The position numbers and the translations under genes are program-made. From Tetranychus cinnabarinus (lineage: Eukaryota; Arthropoda; Arachnida; Trombidiformes; Tetranychidae), in NCBI GenBank assembly GCA_022266195.1, contig WHVY01000001.1, positions 13,144,001-13,208,000 on the forward strand: a stretch of DNA of 64,000 nt. Reading direction: 5' to 3'. Under the pieces are notes generated by a model that saw only the letters and a list, made by a program, of their open reading frames with translations, ran no database searches and had not been told where the DNA came from. Below, in pieces: positions 34,435-46,400 of this stretch; within the stretch, counting starts at the first letter, position 1, and every line of letters begins with the position of its first letter.

Positions 34435-36235
34435 AGATGAAGGAATGAAATGTTCACAGGTTTAATGCTTTAGTCCAAATGAGGTTGAATGGGGAACAGA
34501 AAATGTTGACAAGAAACTGAACAAAATGAACAAAATTAGTTGGTTTAACACTAAATCTCGTACTTGAACTAACGATGCAAATGTGAATTTCATGAATTTC
34601 AGATTCTCTGAGAATCTCTCTGAATCTCTCGAAATTTTCACTTCTCTCTTTAACTCACTTCATCTTGACTTTCCTTTCCCTCATGTAATGTATCGTTGTG
34701 AGTTGAAATAAACTGTACAATGACTTTTTTTGGGCTAAATCTGAGCTCAGTTTGAGCCAAAGAAACTTTCAGATTATCATCATCTTCCTCCTCCCTCTTT
34801 GCCTCTCTACTTGTCTCTCTTCCTCCCTGTAACCCACCATAATAAACTTGTATATTATAATAATTGGCAAAATTTTTGAGCCCTTCATGTTTTAACCAAA
34901 ATGTCTTTTGATGTAACACTTATTCATTTTTGCTCTATGAAAATATTTCACTTCTTCATTTGTTTCATCTTAAATTGTTGACAATTTCCAGCAAAATTAA
35001 TACAAATTTAGTAAAATTTGGTTGACATTTCGTCTATTAAGTGACACTTTTTGAGACAACAAATGTTGAATGTTGAGATTTTTGCACCAAATTGACAAAG
35101 ATTTACTTTTACGTCTATTCATCAGTAATCATTATGTAGCTGAATAAATTTTACAATTTTAACACAATGAGGTTAATTGTTGAGTAATGTTCAGTCATTT
35201 TCCCCATTATGTGTTAATTGTCAACAGCACAGCTTGCATCAACAAATATTGTTTTGGCAATCTAATCTACTGTAAAATTACGAGATTTTACTGTAAAATA
35301 TCTCTATGTAGAGCATAAAATTACATCAGCTGTTAGAGTCTAAATTATTCTTGTTGGTGTAAAGTTGTAATATCAAAATAAGGATAAAAAATTTAGGAAA
35401 ATTTAGGTTTTTAAAAAGCTTAACCTCAGGAAATACAGTAAACCCTCTCAAATTGTCATGCAGTTAGATTAGCTTCTCTGCTATTTCACCAGAATATTTC
35501 AGATGAATAGATTTGTTAACAAAGAACAATCAAGAATTGGAAATTGAGAGCTTGAAGTTGACATTATCACTGATTTGCTGATTGCAATCATTACCATGGC
35601 TTAATTATTGCATGATAATCTGAAATTTGCTTAACATTAAACTTTCATTCCAAGAATTTCCCTTTTCGCAATTTGAATAAAATTTCTGCAGAAAAATATT
35701 CAAAAAATAGTTTTTATACAAAAAAAGGTTTTTTCAATCTTTGGATATTTTAATCTAATAATGATAATCAATATAATTTTTATGATGAAAATAAAAAATT
35801 GTAATTTAAAGTGCAAAGTGTAAATCTAACAAGGCAAGTGTCCAAGCGATACGAAAAATTTTAACTTTTTTAAGCTTAAATATTCTAATGGGTCAGAATG
35901 AGGGTCAAGCCTTTTAGATAGCAAATTGTCCTTTTAAAAGTTACAGGATGTCAAAGTATCAATTTTTGCATTGATTGAGCCTAATGAATGCTTAATGCAT
36001 AAAGAAATATTGAAAAACAGATTTTACCATTTTATCATGGATTTACTAGCATTAAGCACATAAAGCTATGAAAAAAACAACTTTGATACCCGAGATTTTA
36101 AACGGAGCATTGACTAAAGGCTTGAAAAGTAAAGCCCAAAAAAGTTCACAATCCTCTTGAGACACTTCCCTTGTAAGTGTGAAATTCAATGGATTCATTG
36201 CGCCATTCCATGTTCAACAACCTAATATTATCATC
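34435..36235. other. Intergenic, no gene seen
   Basis: AT-rich sequence upstream of the second mini-filamin. The first ~130 bases probably include its untranslated first exon. No coding signal or recognisable repeat family was found up to the hAT-like element. Confidence 0.45.
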
Positions 36236-36243
36236 GTTAAAAG

Positions 36244-37115
36244 CAGTGTTGTATTGTTCCGTATTTCGATATCCTGGTACAATTGTTCTTGTTCTTGTTC
36301 TTGTACTTTGTTCCATTTTTACGAAGATTGTTCTCGGAACAATTAACAAAAACCAGAGATCAGAAAAAAACAAGGAACAAACTGGAAGAACAAAATGGAG
36401 AACAAAAAGTACAAACTAAGAAATTAAAGAAATCTCATTATAAATATCGGCTTTTTCTTTTAATTTTTGGTCCATTTTGTTCAATTCAGATTGATAATAC
36501 CCAGTCGAGTGAAAATTGCTACACTGAGCCGCGTTTCACGCTCACTAAGATATTTCTTGAAAAAAAACGCCAGAGTCATTTGCCTTTTTGCGTTTGATTG
36601 CGTTTAACACATTTAAACAAAAGTATTAATGTCTGTTTTCACGATAGGCTTCACTAATTATATAAATTTTCATCTAAATAGTTTACATAGCTCAGTGGTT
36701 AAAGGAGATGGTCAAGAATGATTGAGTGAATGGGATCGAGGCTGGATTGAAGAACTTTTTTGCTTGAATTTGATCAGCGTTAGCGCAAAATTTGCGCCAA
36801 ATCTGACAATTTCTCTGTGCGCTCATTTTATGGCGTCAGTGTATCCTTCGACTGGGTAGTATAGTCAAGCTCACTCTAAGTATATAGCTGCGAATTGAAG
36901 TCACTTTTCTGCATCACAATTTTTATTTATCGCAGAAAAATCTATTTGCATTGGTTTTTTATGACGAAATGCTGGAACAATTGTTTTGTCTTGTTCTTCC
37001 AGTACAAATTGTTCCTTAATTCTGGAAACGAGAATTTTTTTTTGTTCTTTGTTCTAAAGATGGGAAAAGAACAAGAACATTTGTTCCCACTTTTGGACGG
37101 AACAATACAACACTG
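36244..37115. mobile_element. Non-autonomous hAT-like element, 872 bp
   Basis: Termini CAGTGTTGTATTGTTCCG and the exact reverse complement CGGAACAATACAACACTG. The perfect 8-bp target duplication GTTAAAAG is at 36236-36243 and 37116-37123. CAGTG-type ends with 8-bp duplications are the hAT hallmark. The subterminal regions are crowded with TTGTTC/GGAACAA motifs on both sides, as expected for transposase-binding repeats. There is no transposase frame. A second element is nested inside. Confidence 0.9.
36500..36856. mobile_element. Nested mariner-like MITE with TA duplication
   Basis: Inverted ends CCCAGTCGA...TCGACTGGG are flanked by TA (36498-36499 and 36857-36858). Inner segments with CACTGA/TCAGTG and GCG-rich motifs also pair imperfectly. 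Inside is a tRNA-like stretch, TAGCTCAGTGGTTAAAGG near 36688. No coding capacity. Confidence 0.65.
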
Positions 37116-37123
37116 GTTAAAAG

Positions 37124-37754
37124 CGAACCAATTTTCTGTAAATCAAAATGCTTGGTGTTGATCAGCAATGGAAATATTTCTTTCTGAATTTAGTTCATTT
37201 TCTGAAAGTAAAGTTAAAAGTAACATCAGGAAAATCAGTTTGATAACAAATCTGGTTTCTCAAAGGTGCAAATCCAATTGAAGTTTGAACTTGGAACGCG
37301 ATTTAACCAAAAACTACTACATGTAATTACTAATTTTTTAATTGCACAAATGGACTCAACTCTATCCTCATACCAATGTTATCAACTTATGTTTACCATA
37401 TTGAGAGATTATTTACTGAAATATGATATTATCATGAAACAAGATAATTCAAAATTGAAATTTGATTACTTATTCAGTTGTATCAAACGCTCGAAATGAC
37501 TGTGTGATTCGTTTCAGTCTAACAAAGATTGTTTCATACTGTGAATAGTTAAGTTTCATTTATATTTCGTTCTTACTTATTTTCAATTTGTATTTTTCAA
37601 TGAATTGACAGTTAATTGAAATTAATTGATTTGGAAATTTTAATCACATGAGAAAGTGAAATATGGTTTTAACAAAAAGATGAAATGAATTACAATAGAG
37701 TCAAAATATTATGTTAAAATGGTAAAGCATTGAAGTATAAAAATCAAATCGCCA
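37124..37754. other. Intergenic, no supported gene
   Basis: A 77-codon plus-strand frame at 37266 lacks an ATG start and any family match. Nothing else is recognisable. Confidence 0.4.
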
Positions 37755-38150
37755 ACAAGGTGATGTTTAAAGGTAAATTGTAATTTTATGGACAAAGCTG
37801 GTGTTGGTAGAAACATATTTTGTTCATTTTTTAGCAAAATATTTCAATTGGTTCTTAGCTTCAGAAAAATTCAGGTTTTCCCAAAAATCTCAAAACTTTG
37901 CCCATAAAATTTGAAGATTACCTTTTGTTGAAAGCATTTTGGGTTTTTAGGTTCATCTCCCTACCAATGTTAATTGTTGATCATCACTAATCACCACATT
38001 GTCCACAGGTTAAACAGTTACATGTACAACAGGCAACATCCCAAACGCATTTAACAAGGCACCAAATACATGAACCGAAGACAATCAAGACTCCAAGCAC
38101 AATAAGTCCAATTATAAGTCCTCCCATTGTTAAAGTTGATTGTTGATGTT
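37755..38150. repeat. Inverted duplication, left arm
   Basis: The reverse complement of this segment matches 39130-39515, including the microprotein coding region and about 230-300 bp of 3' flank (for example GATCAACAATTAACATTGGT and AAACATCACCT). The arms differ by substitutions and small indels, so the duplication is not very recent. Confidence 0.85.
37987..38127 (-). CDS. 46-aa cysteine-rich membrane microprotein (copy A)
   Basis: ATG at 38127 in good context (AACAATGG), stop at 37989-37987. Residues 3-20 form one hydrophobic helix starting MGGLIIGLIVLGVLIVFG. A C-terminal tail carries nine cysteines, ending CCTCNCLTCGQCGD. Copy B at 39148 is 33/46 identical, with almost all differences conservative (I/V, L/V, K/R, W/Y) and every cysteine kept. 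That pattern indicates selection on protein. I know no named family. It could be a membrane-anchored metal-binding or palmitoylated peptide; this is speculation. Confidence 0.7.
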   Translation of the reverse strand: MGGLIIGLIVLGVLIVFGSCIWCLVKCVWDVACCTCNCLTCGQCGD

Positions 38151-39129
38151 TATTTCACTAGACTTTGTTACTTGTTATACTTGATGGTAGTTACGGTCTT
38201 ATGAATAGCTATGCAAGTGAAACTCAAGTTTAAATATGATTTTTTCACCTCAAATTTGGTTCAAGTGTGCTGACAAACTTGATATATTTGTGACTTGATA
38301 TAGATTACTCGAAAAACTATTCAATAAATGATTAATTGGAGGCTGGATGTGCAAATTTCTAGTTAAAAAAGGTCCAATCAATGAATAATCAACAGCCATT
38401 TCAGATTATATTTGGTATCAGTTGGATTGAATGACATCAATCCTACAGGATAATGGATTTCCCTTGAATTGAATTATATTAATATCTATGATTGTTGAGC
38501 CAGTTACCAATTTCAAATAGCCTTTAGTAATCTCATGTCAACCCAAAAGTCGATTGTTGAGTCTTCTTGGAAAAAATCGGCCTTATTGTTGTCGTTGAAG
38601 CTTTTCTTGGGTTAGCAACAGTTGAGGCCAAATAATACAAATAACACAATAAATTTTCTATCATGAGTCAGTGATGGATTAATGAGATTAAATTATTACA
38701 TTGATTCTGTGAAAGAGATTAGATACAGAATTATAAAAAAACCGATTCTTCATCGTAAACAGCATCAACCTTATCCTGATTCTATCAGTTCCAAGAAATA
38801 GACTTGTTACAGCTTGAAGTACAAATTTGCTTTTAATAAGCGTTTAAGATGTTTAGATGTTTCCATGTAAATATTAATGGCTGACTTTAATCGAGAAGGG
38901 CTTAATAATAATTAAACTCTTATTAAGTTACCCAAGAAACGGTGATTGACTATCATTGAGACATTGAGACTAACAGGGGGAAATAGGGAGACTGAGGGAA
39001 TAAAAGTAACCAACACCTTCAAATGAAACAAATCTTTGTTACTTCTTCATCATAGTTGAGCCAGAGTTTGAACTGATCATTACATAGTAGCCAAAACCAT
39101 AATTACCCATTTTTTAGTCAAATCAACAA
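38151..39129. other. Spacer between the inverted microprotein genes
   Basis: About 1 kb of AT-rich sequence between the two genes' start sides; the genes are divergent, so both promoters should lie here. An AATAAAAG TATA-like box near 38999 precedes copy B. No open frame of note. Confidence 0.45.
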
Positions 39130-39515
39130 CATCAGTCAACTATAACGATGAGTGGGCTAATAATTACGCTTATTGTGCTTGGAGTCTTTGTTGTCCTTGG
39201 AGCTTGTGTTTGGTGTGTCCTCAGGTGTCTCTATGATATTGCCTGCTGTACATGTAATTGTTTAACCTGTGGACAATGTGGTGATTAGTGATGATCAACA
39301 ATTAACATTGGTAGTGAGATGAGCCTGAAAACCTAAAATGCCTTCAACAAACAAAAGGTAATCTAATTTTATGGGCAAAGTTGGGTTAAAACCAGAATCT
39401 AAAGCTAAGAATCAATTCAAATATTTTTTCAAAAATGAAAATTCAACAAAACATGATTCCATCAACACCAGATTTGTCCATAAAGTTACATTTTACCTTG
39501 AAACATCACCTAGTT
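39130..39515. repeat. Inverted duplication, right arm
   Basis: Matches the reverse complement of 37755-38150. Contains copy B and the start of its 3' flank. Confidence 0.85.
39148..39288 (+). CDS. 46-aa cysteine-rich membrane microprotein (copy B)
   Basis: ATG at 39148, stop 39286-39288. The hydrophobic helix begins MSGLIITLIVLGVFVVLG. The tail has nine cysteines at 20, 23, 27, 33, 34, 36, 38, 41 and 44, and the last 14 residues (CCTCNCLTCGQCGD) are identical to copy A. AATAAA at 39763 is a plausible polyadenylation signal. The long open stretch at 39371-39730 would then be 3' UTR; it is not kept open in copy A. Confidence 0.7.
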   Translation: MSGLIITLIVLGVFVVLGACVWCVLRCLYDIACCTCNCLTCGQCGD

Positions 39516-40266
39516 CCCATTTTTATTTTTGGCTGAATCATCGCTCCAGCTTCATCAACAAAACCATTCCTGAGTCTATCGTATTTTATCTGTTTTATAA
39601 ACATATTTTACCGTCTCATTTAATTAAATTTACACTTAAAATCATGGCGCCTTCATCAATCCATATGTTTATTTTGAATAATCAAAAGTTTAATTCCTAT
39701 GAGCTGCAACTTCAAGTTTATATGCGATAAATGAAGTTGTATTATAGCCAAAAGACTTGAACAATAAAGATCCTTTGATTATTTTCATTCTCAATTGTTA
39801 TTTTACTTGCAAAACAATGGGTTTATTTTTTCTCTGATCGATTGGTTTAAGGTCATTATGGAGTCCTCATTCAAAACGTCAATCAGTTTCCTGTTAAGTG
39901 TTGAAGAATGATTTATTCGTAGAATATTGAATTCACAAGATTTAGCGATCAACATTTACCTTTATTTGTTGTTGATTGTAAATATTATACCTGATAAGCT
40001 TGATAGTCTAGCTATCTAATCATATCATTTCTGGGAAACGAGATAGTTTCAATATGTTCCGCAATCAATTTTGTTTAATTAACGATATGATACTCATAAA
40101 TTTATTGACGTTTAACGATTATGGTTTTGTTTTCCAAGCATATTGCAATAAGCAGATGGTTCAGATTATCGGAATCGGTCAAGTATCATATCTTTAATAC
40201 TCAAAATGGTATTTATCTTCACCATATAAACCATCAAAATAACAACAAAAAACTCTTAAACTCTGA
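39516..40266. other. 3' region of microprotein B and intergenic
   Basis: Contains the AATAAA at 39763 and otherwise AT-rich sequence with no gene seen. Confidence 0.45.
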
Positions 40267-40854
40267 CAAGGGAACTAAACGAGATGCCTAGAACCGATTT
40301 TAATAAAATGAGGTGTCAATCGATAGAGAGCATTAAGTTATAAAACTGTCGAAACTATCGGAAATGTTCATGTCCTTTGAAAAACTTGGACAAAAATGGA
40401 CATTTCCGATAGCGATGATTCTTCAAGCATCTTGATCTCCTTGGAGGACAAGGCATGAATAGCTCCGATTGCACGATCGTGGCTATCATGTCTCGCCCAA
40501 TTTCTTGTTCCTCCAAGTAGGATCGAGATGTTTGAAGAATAATCGCTATCGGAAATGTCGATTGAACCCATGTTTTTGAAAGGACATGAACATTTCTGAT
40601 AGCAATGAGTCTCGAACCCGAAACCTCCATTGTTACCCTTTAACCTTTAACCACTGAGCTAAGCTCCAATTCACATTTTAGTAATTTTCAAATATAACTA
40701 TAACAAAAATGCCCGAATTTTAAACTCAAATATCATAGGAACCACAACGCCCACACGGAAAAGCCTCGACAGTTTTTCATAACTTAATGCTCTCTTATCG
40801 ATTGACACCTCATTTCATTAAAATCGGTTCTAGGCATCTCGTTTAGTACCCTTG
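40267..40854. mobile_element. Composite foldback element with internal hairpin and tRNA-like module
   Basis: Outer inverted arms of about 85 bp (40267-40354 and 40766-40854) share ACTAAACGAGATGCCTAGAA and GAGGTGTCAATCGATA, with few mismatches. A second, imperfect palindrome of about 260 bp fills 40355-40610, bounded by CTATCGGAAATGTTCATGTC and its near reverse complement. A tRNA-like segment follows. No clear target duplication was found, so exact ends and superfamily are uncertain. Confidence 0.7.
40605..40668 (-). repeat. tRNA-like (SINE-type) promoter module
   Basis: On the minus strand an A-box-like TTAGCTCAGTGG (40662-40651) and a B-box-like GGTTCGAGACT (40618-40608) are spaced as in tRNA genes. 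There is no proper anticodon arm or 3' acceptor pairing, so it is not a functional tRNA. A related TAGCTCAGTGGTTAAAGG fragment occurs at about 36688. Confidence 0.6.
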
Positions 40855-41473
40855 AGTGTTCCATCAAAATGAAACTTGTCCAAAAGAGACGTTTCGTGTA
40901 AATCATTAGCAACACATAATAACAATTTATTCACACAAAATCTTGCCATGTTCATTGGTGTTAAAAATTACATGTAGAAATTTAATTTAACTTGAAACAA
41001 CGTCAAAAATTAAGAACTAGAACCGATAAAAAAACACTAATGCAAGTGGCATTTTTAGATGGATTAATAGACGACATATTCAACAGCTTTCATCTCATTA
41101 CACATTTTGATATCCAATAAAATTGCAAAGCTTTAGGTCTCAATTCACAGGCTTTGAAATAGCCAATGGCGATTTTAGGCTGAGTAAATCCATTTTCGGA
41201 TGAGATCTTCAGGCTTAATTATAAATAAAATAAATTCGACTTAAGTTTAGTGGATGAAGTATTAATAATAAGCATCAACAAGAGTCTAGTTTCCACAATT
41301 TTATTTGAAAACCAGCCCTGACTGAATTATCACGTGACTGCGAAACACATGTTAAAGTTTTGTTTTCTTTTTTGAGGGAAGTCTTCTTAAAACTTGATTT
41401 ATGGTGTATTGAAAAATTGATTGTTGATTATATAAATTGTTTTTATTAGCCTTGACATTGTATATCAAACTAA
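40855..41473. other. Intergenic, no gene seen
   Basis: Promoter side of the exosome gene; AT-rich with no coding or repeat signal recognised. Confidence 0.45.
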
Positions 41474-42628
41474 ATGACTGATACTATAGTATTCCCTGGT
41501 TTCTCAATCAAATCATTAATCGATGAAGAGAATGAAGCAAAGGATAAAAAGATCGTCATCGGACCAGGATTAAAACGGCAAATTAATGATGTGAGAGCCA
41601 TTAAATGTGGCATACTTAGGAGTCGAACTAGTAATAATCTAATTGTTTACTGGATTGATTCTCATCAGAAACGAGTAAGTTATGAGCCAAGATAATTTCC
41701 ATAATTGATTTACTCTTGATCTCTATTCACCTATTTTGTTCATCTGCTAATTAATTTAATTGTTTTGCTCTTTTTTTCAAGTATGTCGCTGTTCGTGGTG
41801 AACGAGTAATTGGTGTTGTTGTTGGTAAAGGAGCTATGAGTGTTAATGTTGATATTGGTACCAGCGAACTTGCCTCACTTTCCCTTTTAGCTTTTGAAAG
41901 TGCCACTAAAAGAAATCGTCCAAACATTCAGGTAATTATTAAACGATTGCTAATCATAAATTAGATTGCTTTCTAATTTTTAATATGCAAAAGTAATTCT
42001 GTTTTCGAGCTAAATCATTTTTTGTGTCGATAGACTAAACAAAAGATTTTTACCCCAAATCCTCATGCTTTTGCTAACTTCGATTGTCTTTATCTTTATT
42101 ATAATTTGGTGTTCTCATATTATGCTGACTTCATTAACTTAATTCTTCGGCTTTCTTTTTCAGCTTGGCGATCTTGTTTATGCACGAATACTTTCTGCTA
42201 ACAAAGATATGAAGACTGAATTAATTTGTGTTACGAGTCAAATGAAAAAAGACGGTCTTGGAGTACTTCCCCAAGGAGGATTCATGATCAGTGTTCCATT
42301 AAGAGTCTGCAGAAGGTAATGAAACAAAATTCACCGCCAAATAGCTTTTTGCTTTGAAATTATTTTAATTAACCAATTTTTTCACTTGAACTTCTACTTC
42401 ACCAGACTGCTATCACCAGGTTGTAAATTAATAGAAATTTTAGGATCTAAGTTCAAATATGAAATAACTGTTGGTCTAAATGGCAGAATCTGGATTCGAT
42501 CACCATCTATTACGGAAACAATTTATATTGTTAACACTTTTCTATCCGTGGAAGATAAAGATGAACAAGGAATGTTGGACTTGTATAAGCAGATAACTGA
42601 TAAATTCCAAGTTGTTCGAAAAAAATAA
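41474..42628 (+). CDS. EXOSC3: Exosome component RRP40 (EXOSC3)
   Basis: Exons 41474-41674, 41782-41931, 42164-42315 and 42406-42628 join in phase into 241 aa (human 275). RRP40 is a cap subunit of the RNA exosome with N-terminal, S1 and KH domains. The S1 part has YVAVRGERVIGVVVGKGA and LGDLVYARIL. The KH part has LLSPGCKLIEILGSKFKYEI followed by VGLNGRIWI. The start MTDTIVFPGFSI is early but the family's N-terminus varies. Confidence 0.92.
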
Positions 42629-43406
42629 ACATTCATAATTTATTTTTCCTGATTTTATTGTCTGATATATGACTGATTGTTCTGGAGATTGTTAGGTGAA
42701 ACTTGATCAAGCAAAGTGCATCAACATTGATTCATCATTTGGTAAATTTTTCTTCATTATAAGATGATGAATCCAACAATCAACATTTTTTTCCCTTCGG
42801 CTTTGATGATTAACACTTGCCTTACCCTCATTTAGTTGAGAAGTGAACAGATGGAAGAGAAAATAAAATGATAAAATCTGTAAACATGAAAATGACAGTA
42901 AAGCTGTATAAATGTTCTGCGTGTATTTCATCGATCGATAAACTGTTTTCAAAGGAAATAGAAAGCAATTTTATTTTCTCTTTCTTCCTTTCTCTCCCCT
43001 TTTCTCTAATTCTCTCCCTCACCTTCAATGTGGGCTCAATTCTGATCCACCATTTCCATAGAAACTCAAGTAATATTCATCAAAAGACGGTGATGATGTT
43101 TATAGGGACCAGAATTTTCACCCTCTCTATTTTCCTCTCGCATTCTGTTTCATCTTCCTTTCATTGATTCTTCATTATTCTTTTTTTTTTACTATCTTCC
43201 TCTGTCTTTTCTTCATTTTATCTCCCTTCTCCTTTAACTTTCCAGTTATGTTGAATGAATGAATCGATGATTCTCATTTCTAACTGTAGTAGAACGTCTA
43301 TCTCTATATCTTTGTTAATCTTACCAGTTGTTCGTGTTTCTTAATTGTTATACCTGGCATATGGTTAAATTTGATAACGATCAAAGACACTTCAATTCAT
43401 CATTAA
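42629..43406. other. Intergenic, HID1 promoter side
   Basis: Contains pyrimidine-rich stretches (TCTCTC, CCTTTC) around 42970-43220 and no supported gene. Confidence 0.45.
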
Positions 43407-46400
43407 ATGGGCAATTCCGATTCCAAATTGAACTTTCGTAAAGCTGTGGTCCAGTTGAGCAGTAAAACTCATCCCATTGATGCCAAAGAAGACTCTTTCT
43501 GGGACCAATTCTGGTGTGAATCGATCAATAACATTCAAGATGTTTTTACATTAATACCATCACCAGAGATTCGAGCTCTCAGAGAAGAATCGCCTTCCAA
43601 TTTGGCAACACTCGTCTATAAAGGAGTCGAGAAATTAGTTTCCTCCACTGATACTCTGTGTAATTCAACTAATCAACAAACATTGGTTCTTAACAGCACC
43701 CGTTTATTAACTCGGATATTACCATATATTTTCGAGGATCCCGAATGGAAAGGTTTCTTTTGGTCATCACTTCCACGAAGCTCACAACAGTCTTCTTCCC
43801 TTGGATCATCCAAAGGTACACCTTCTCATGTTGGTGGTAAAGGAGGAGGAAGAAGATCTCAAAGACATAGAGGAGGAAGAGGAAGTGGTATTGATGAAGA
43901 CGATGATAATACCGATGATGATGATGAAGTCGCATCTCGAGATGATAATTTACCATTAGCCCAGTCATTGATCCTTGCTCTCTGTGATCTCCTTTTTTGT
44001 CCAGATTTTACTGTGGCTAGTTTACCTTCATCTCGAAATAAATCCTCGGGGCCCTTCGGATCACCAGACTGTCCGCCAGAAGACTTGCAGTCTATTGATT
44101 CATGTGAATACATCTGGGAATCAGGTGTAGGTTTTACTTCCCCAACTTCATCATCAACTACTTATGATAAACATCGAACGGAACTTCTTCGCCTTATCCT
44201 CACCTGTTTCTCAACCACAATGTACAAAACACCCAATGAAGCTCGATTGACCCCTAATCGTTGGATTACTTTTTTCACTTCACCAGATAATCGACATGCT
44301 TTACCTCTATTTACATCTTTAATTAATACTGTGTTCTCATATGATCCTGCAGGTAAGAAATGAAAGAAAATGACTGTGAAAAGTCATGATCACTGTCAGT
44401 AAGACAAGATTATTTAATTTCTTTAAATTTAAATAATCAACGTATTTCATATTCTTTCATCCTGCTTCCTGTAATTAAAACAATTTTTTGTCTCTTTCAG
44501 GTTATCTTCCATTCAATCATCTACTATTTAGTGACTCGCGTGAAAGTTTGGTCGAGGTTTGCCTTCAAATACTAATTGTTACATTAGATCATGATTTTAT
44601 TACGGAATCCTTGCCTGGAGGAAACTCTGCTGAACGAACACCTATTGATCCAACAATTCATGAAAATTTGTTCATAAATTATCTTTCTCGGATTCACAGA
44701 GAAGAAGATTTCGCTTTCATTCTAAAAGGATTTACTCGTTTGCTGAATAATCCACTTCAACAAACATACATTCCTAATTCAACCAAACGAATTCAATTTC
44801 ACCAAGAATTGTTGGTTCTATTTTGGAAAATTTGCGATTATAATAAGAAATTCATGTTCTATGTTCTCAAGTCAAGCCATGTTCTAGACATTCTAGTGCC
44901 AATTTTATATCATCTAAATGATAGTAGGTCTGATCAATCTAGAATTGGTTTGATCCACATCGGAGTTTTCATTCTTCTCCTACTTAGCGGTGAACGTAAT
45001 TTCGGTGTTCGTTTAAACAAACCTTATGCTGCTTCCATTCCAATGGATCTTCCTATCTTCACTGGTACCCATGCTGATTTACTAATTATCGTGTTTCACA
45101 AGTTAATCACAGCTGGTCATCAAAGACTTCAACCTTTATTTGAATGTTTATTGACAATAATTGTCAATGTAAGTCCCTACCTCAAGACTTTGTCAATGGT
45201 TTCGGCAAATAAGCTTCTCCATCTTTTGGAAGCTTTCTCAACCCCTTGGTTCCTCTATTCTAACCCGATAAATCATCATTTAGTTTTCTTTTTATTGGAA
45301 GTTTTCAACAATATTATACAATATCAGTTTGATGGCAATTCGAATCTTGTTTATACTATAATACGAAAACGAAACATTTTTCACAATTTAGCCAATTTGG
45401 CTACTGATTATGGCACTATTCAAAAATCACTGAATCGTTCAAGTTCATCGTCATCGTCTGCATCTAGACGACCACGAAAGTTAACCTTGTCATCTTCCCA
45501 GTCAACTGCGTCAGCTTCATCAATACCACCTACCAGCTGTCAATCTCCATCAGCTAATTGTAAATCAGCGCCTACAAGTCCTCTGTCTGTTGATACTTGC
45601 ACCTCACCTAATGTAACTTCACCTCAACCCCAACAACAATTCAATGAAAAGGTTGAAAAATCTGAGCAACAATCAGCACCATCAAACACAATTGCATCAA
45701 AGTCTACAACGCCAATCTCCAATAATAACAATGATTCAAATGAAGTTCAACAAGCTTCTTTAACTGATCTTAATGAAGGATCATCGCCAAGCAAAACTGT
45801 TAATCAAGAATCGTCAATAAAGGTTTCTTTAGCAGCTACACCTAAGATTCACAATATGACTGAAACGACTCATCCTAATCCAACCGGTGATCCAGAGGAA
45901 CTATCGGAAAGCTCAATTAGGCGAGAAAAGTCACTTAGTCGCCAATCAAGTTCATCATCTAATCACGGTCCTTGGCAACCAACATCCGAATGGGTTTTAT
46001 CTTGGAAGCAAAAATTACCCCTTCAAACTGTTATGCGAATGCTTCAGGTTATACAAACCTTTTCAATAATTAATATGATCGAGCAACAATTAGAACTATG
46101 AATTATCAAGTTATATTTCTTACAGAAGATTGCCCATTATTTAATATTTCATCGTTTTTTCTGAGATTCATAATTCATTTACTAATATAATCTTTTAAAT
46201 TTCAGGTTTTGGTTCCTCAAGTCGAAAAAATGTGCATTGATAAGGGAATAACCGATGAAAATGAAATTCTCAAATTCCTTCAACATGGAACTCTAGTTGG
46301 ATTATTACCGGTTCCTCATCCAATCCTTATCAGGAAATATCAGACAAACTCTGGCACAACTCTTTGGTTCCGTACTTACATGTGGGGTGTAATTTATTTA

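Noticed and set aside
36189..36597. Hydrophobic and basic open frames in the 36.2-36.6 kb region
   Set aside because: They arise from the TTGTTC/GGAACAA repeats of the hAT-like element.
37266..37499. 77-codon frame
   Set aside because: No ATG at its start, no family resemblance and no splice context.
39371..39730. 119-codon plus-strand open frame downstream of microprotein B
   Set aside because: It lies before the likely polyadenylation signal at 39763, and the homologous region of copy A does not keep the frame open; read as 3' UTR.
40355..40630. 91- and 67-codon minus-strand frames
   Set aside because: They lie within the internal palindrome of the composite foldback.
40605..40668. A functional tRNA gene
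   Set aside because: A- and B-box-like motifs exist but no cloverleaf with anticodon arm and acceptor pairing can be drawn.
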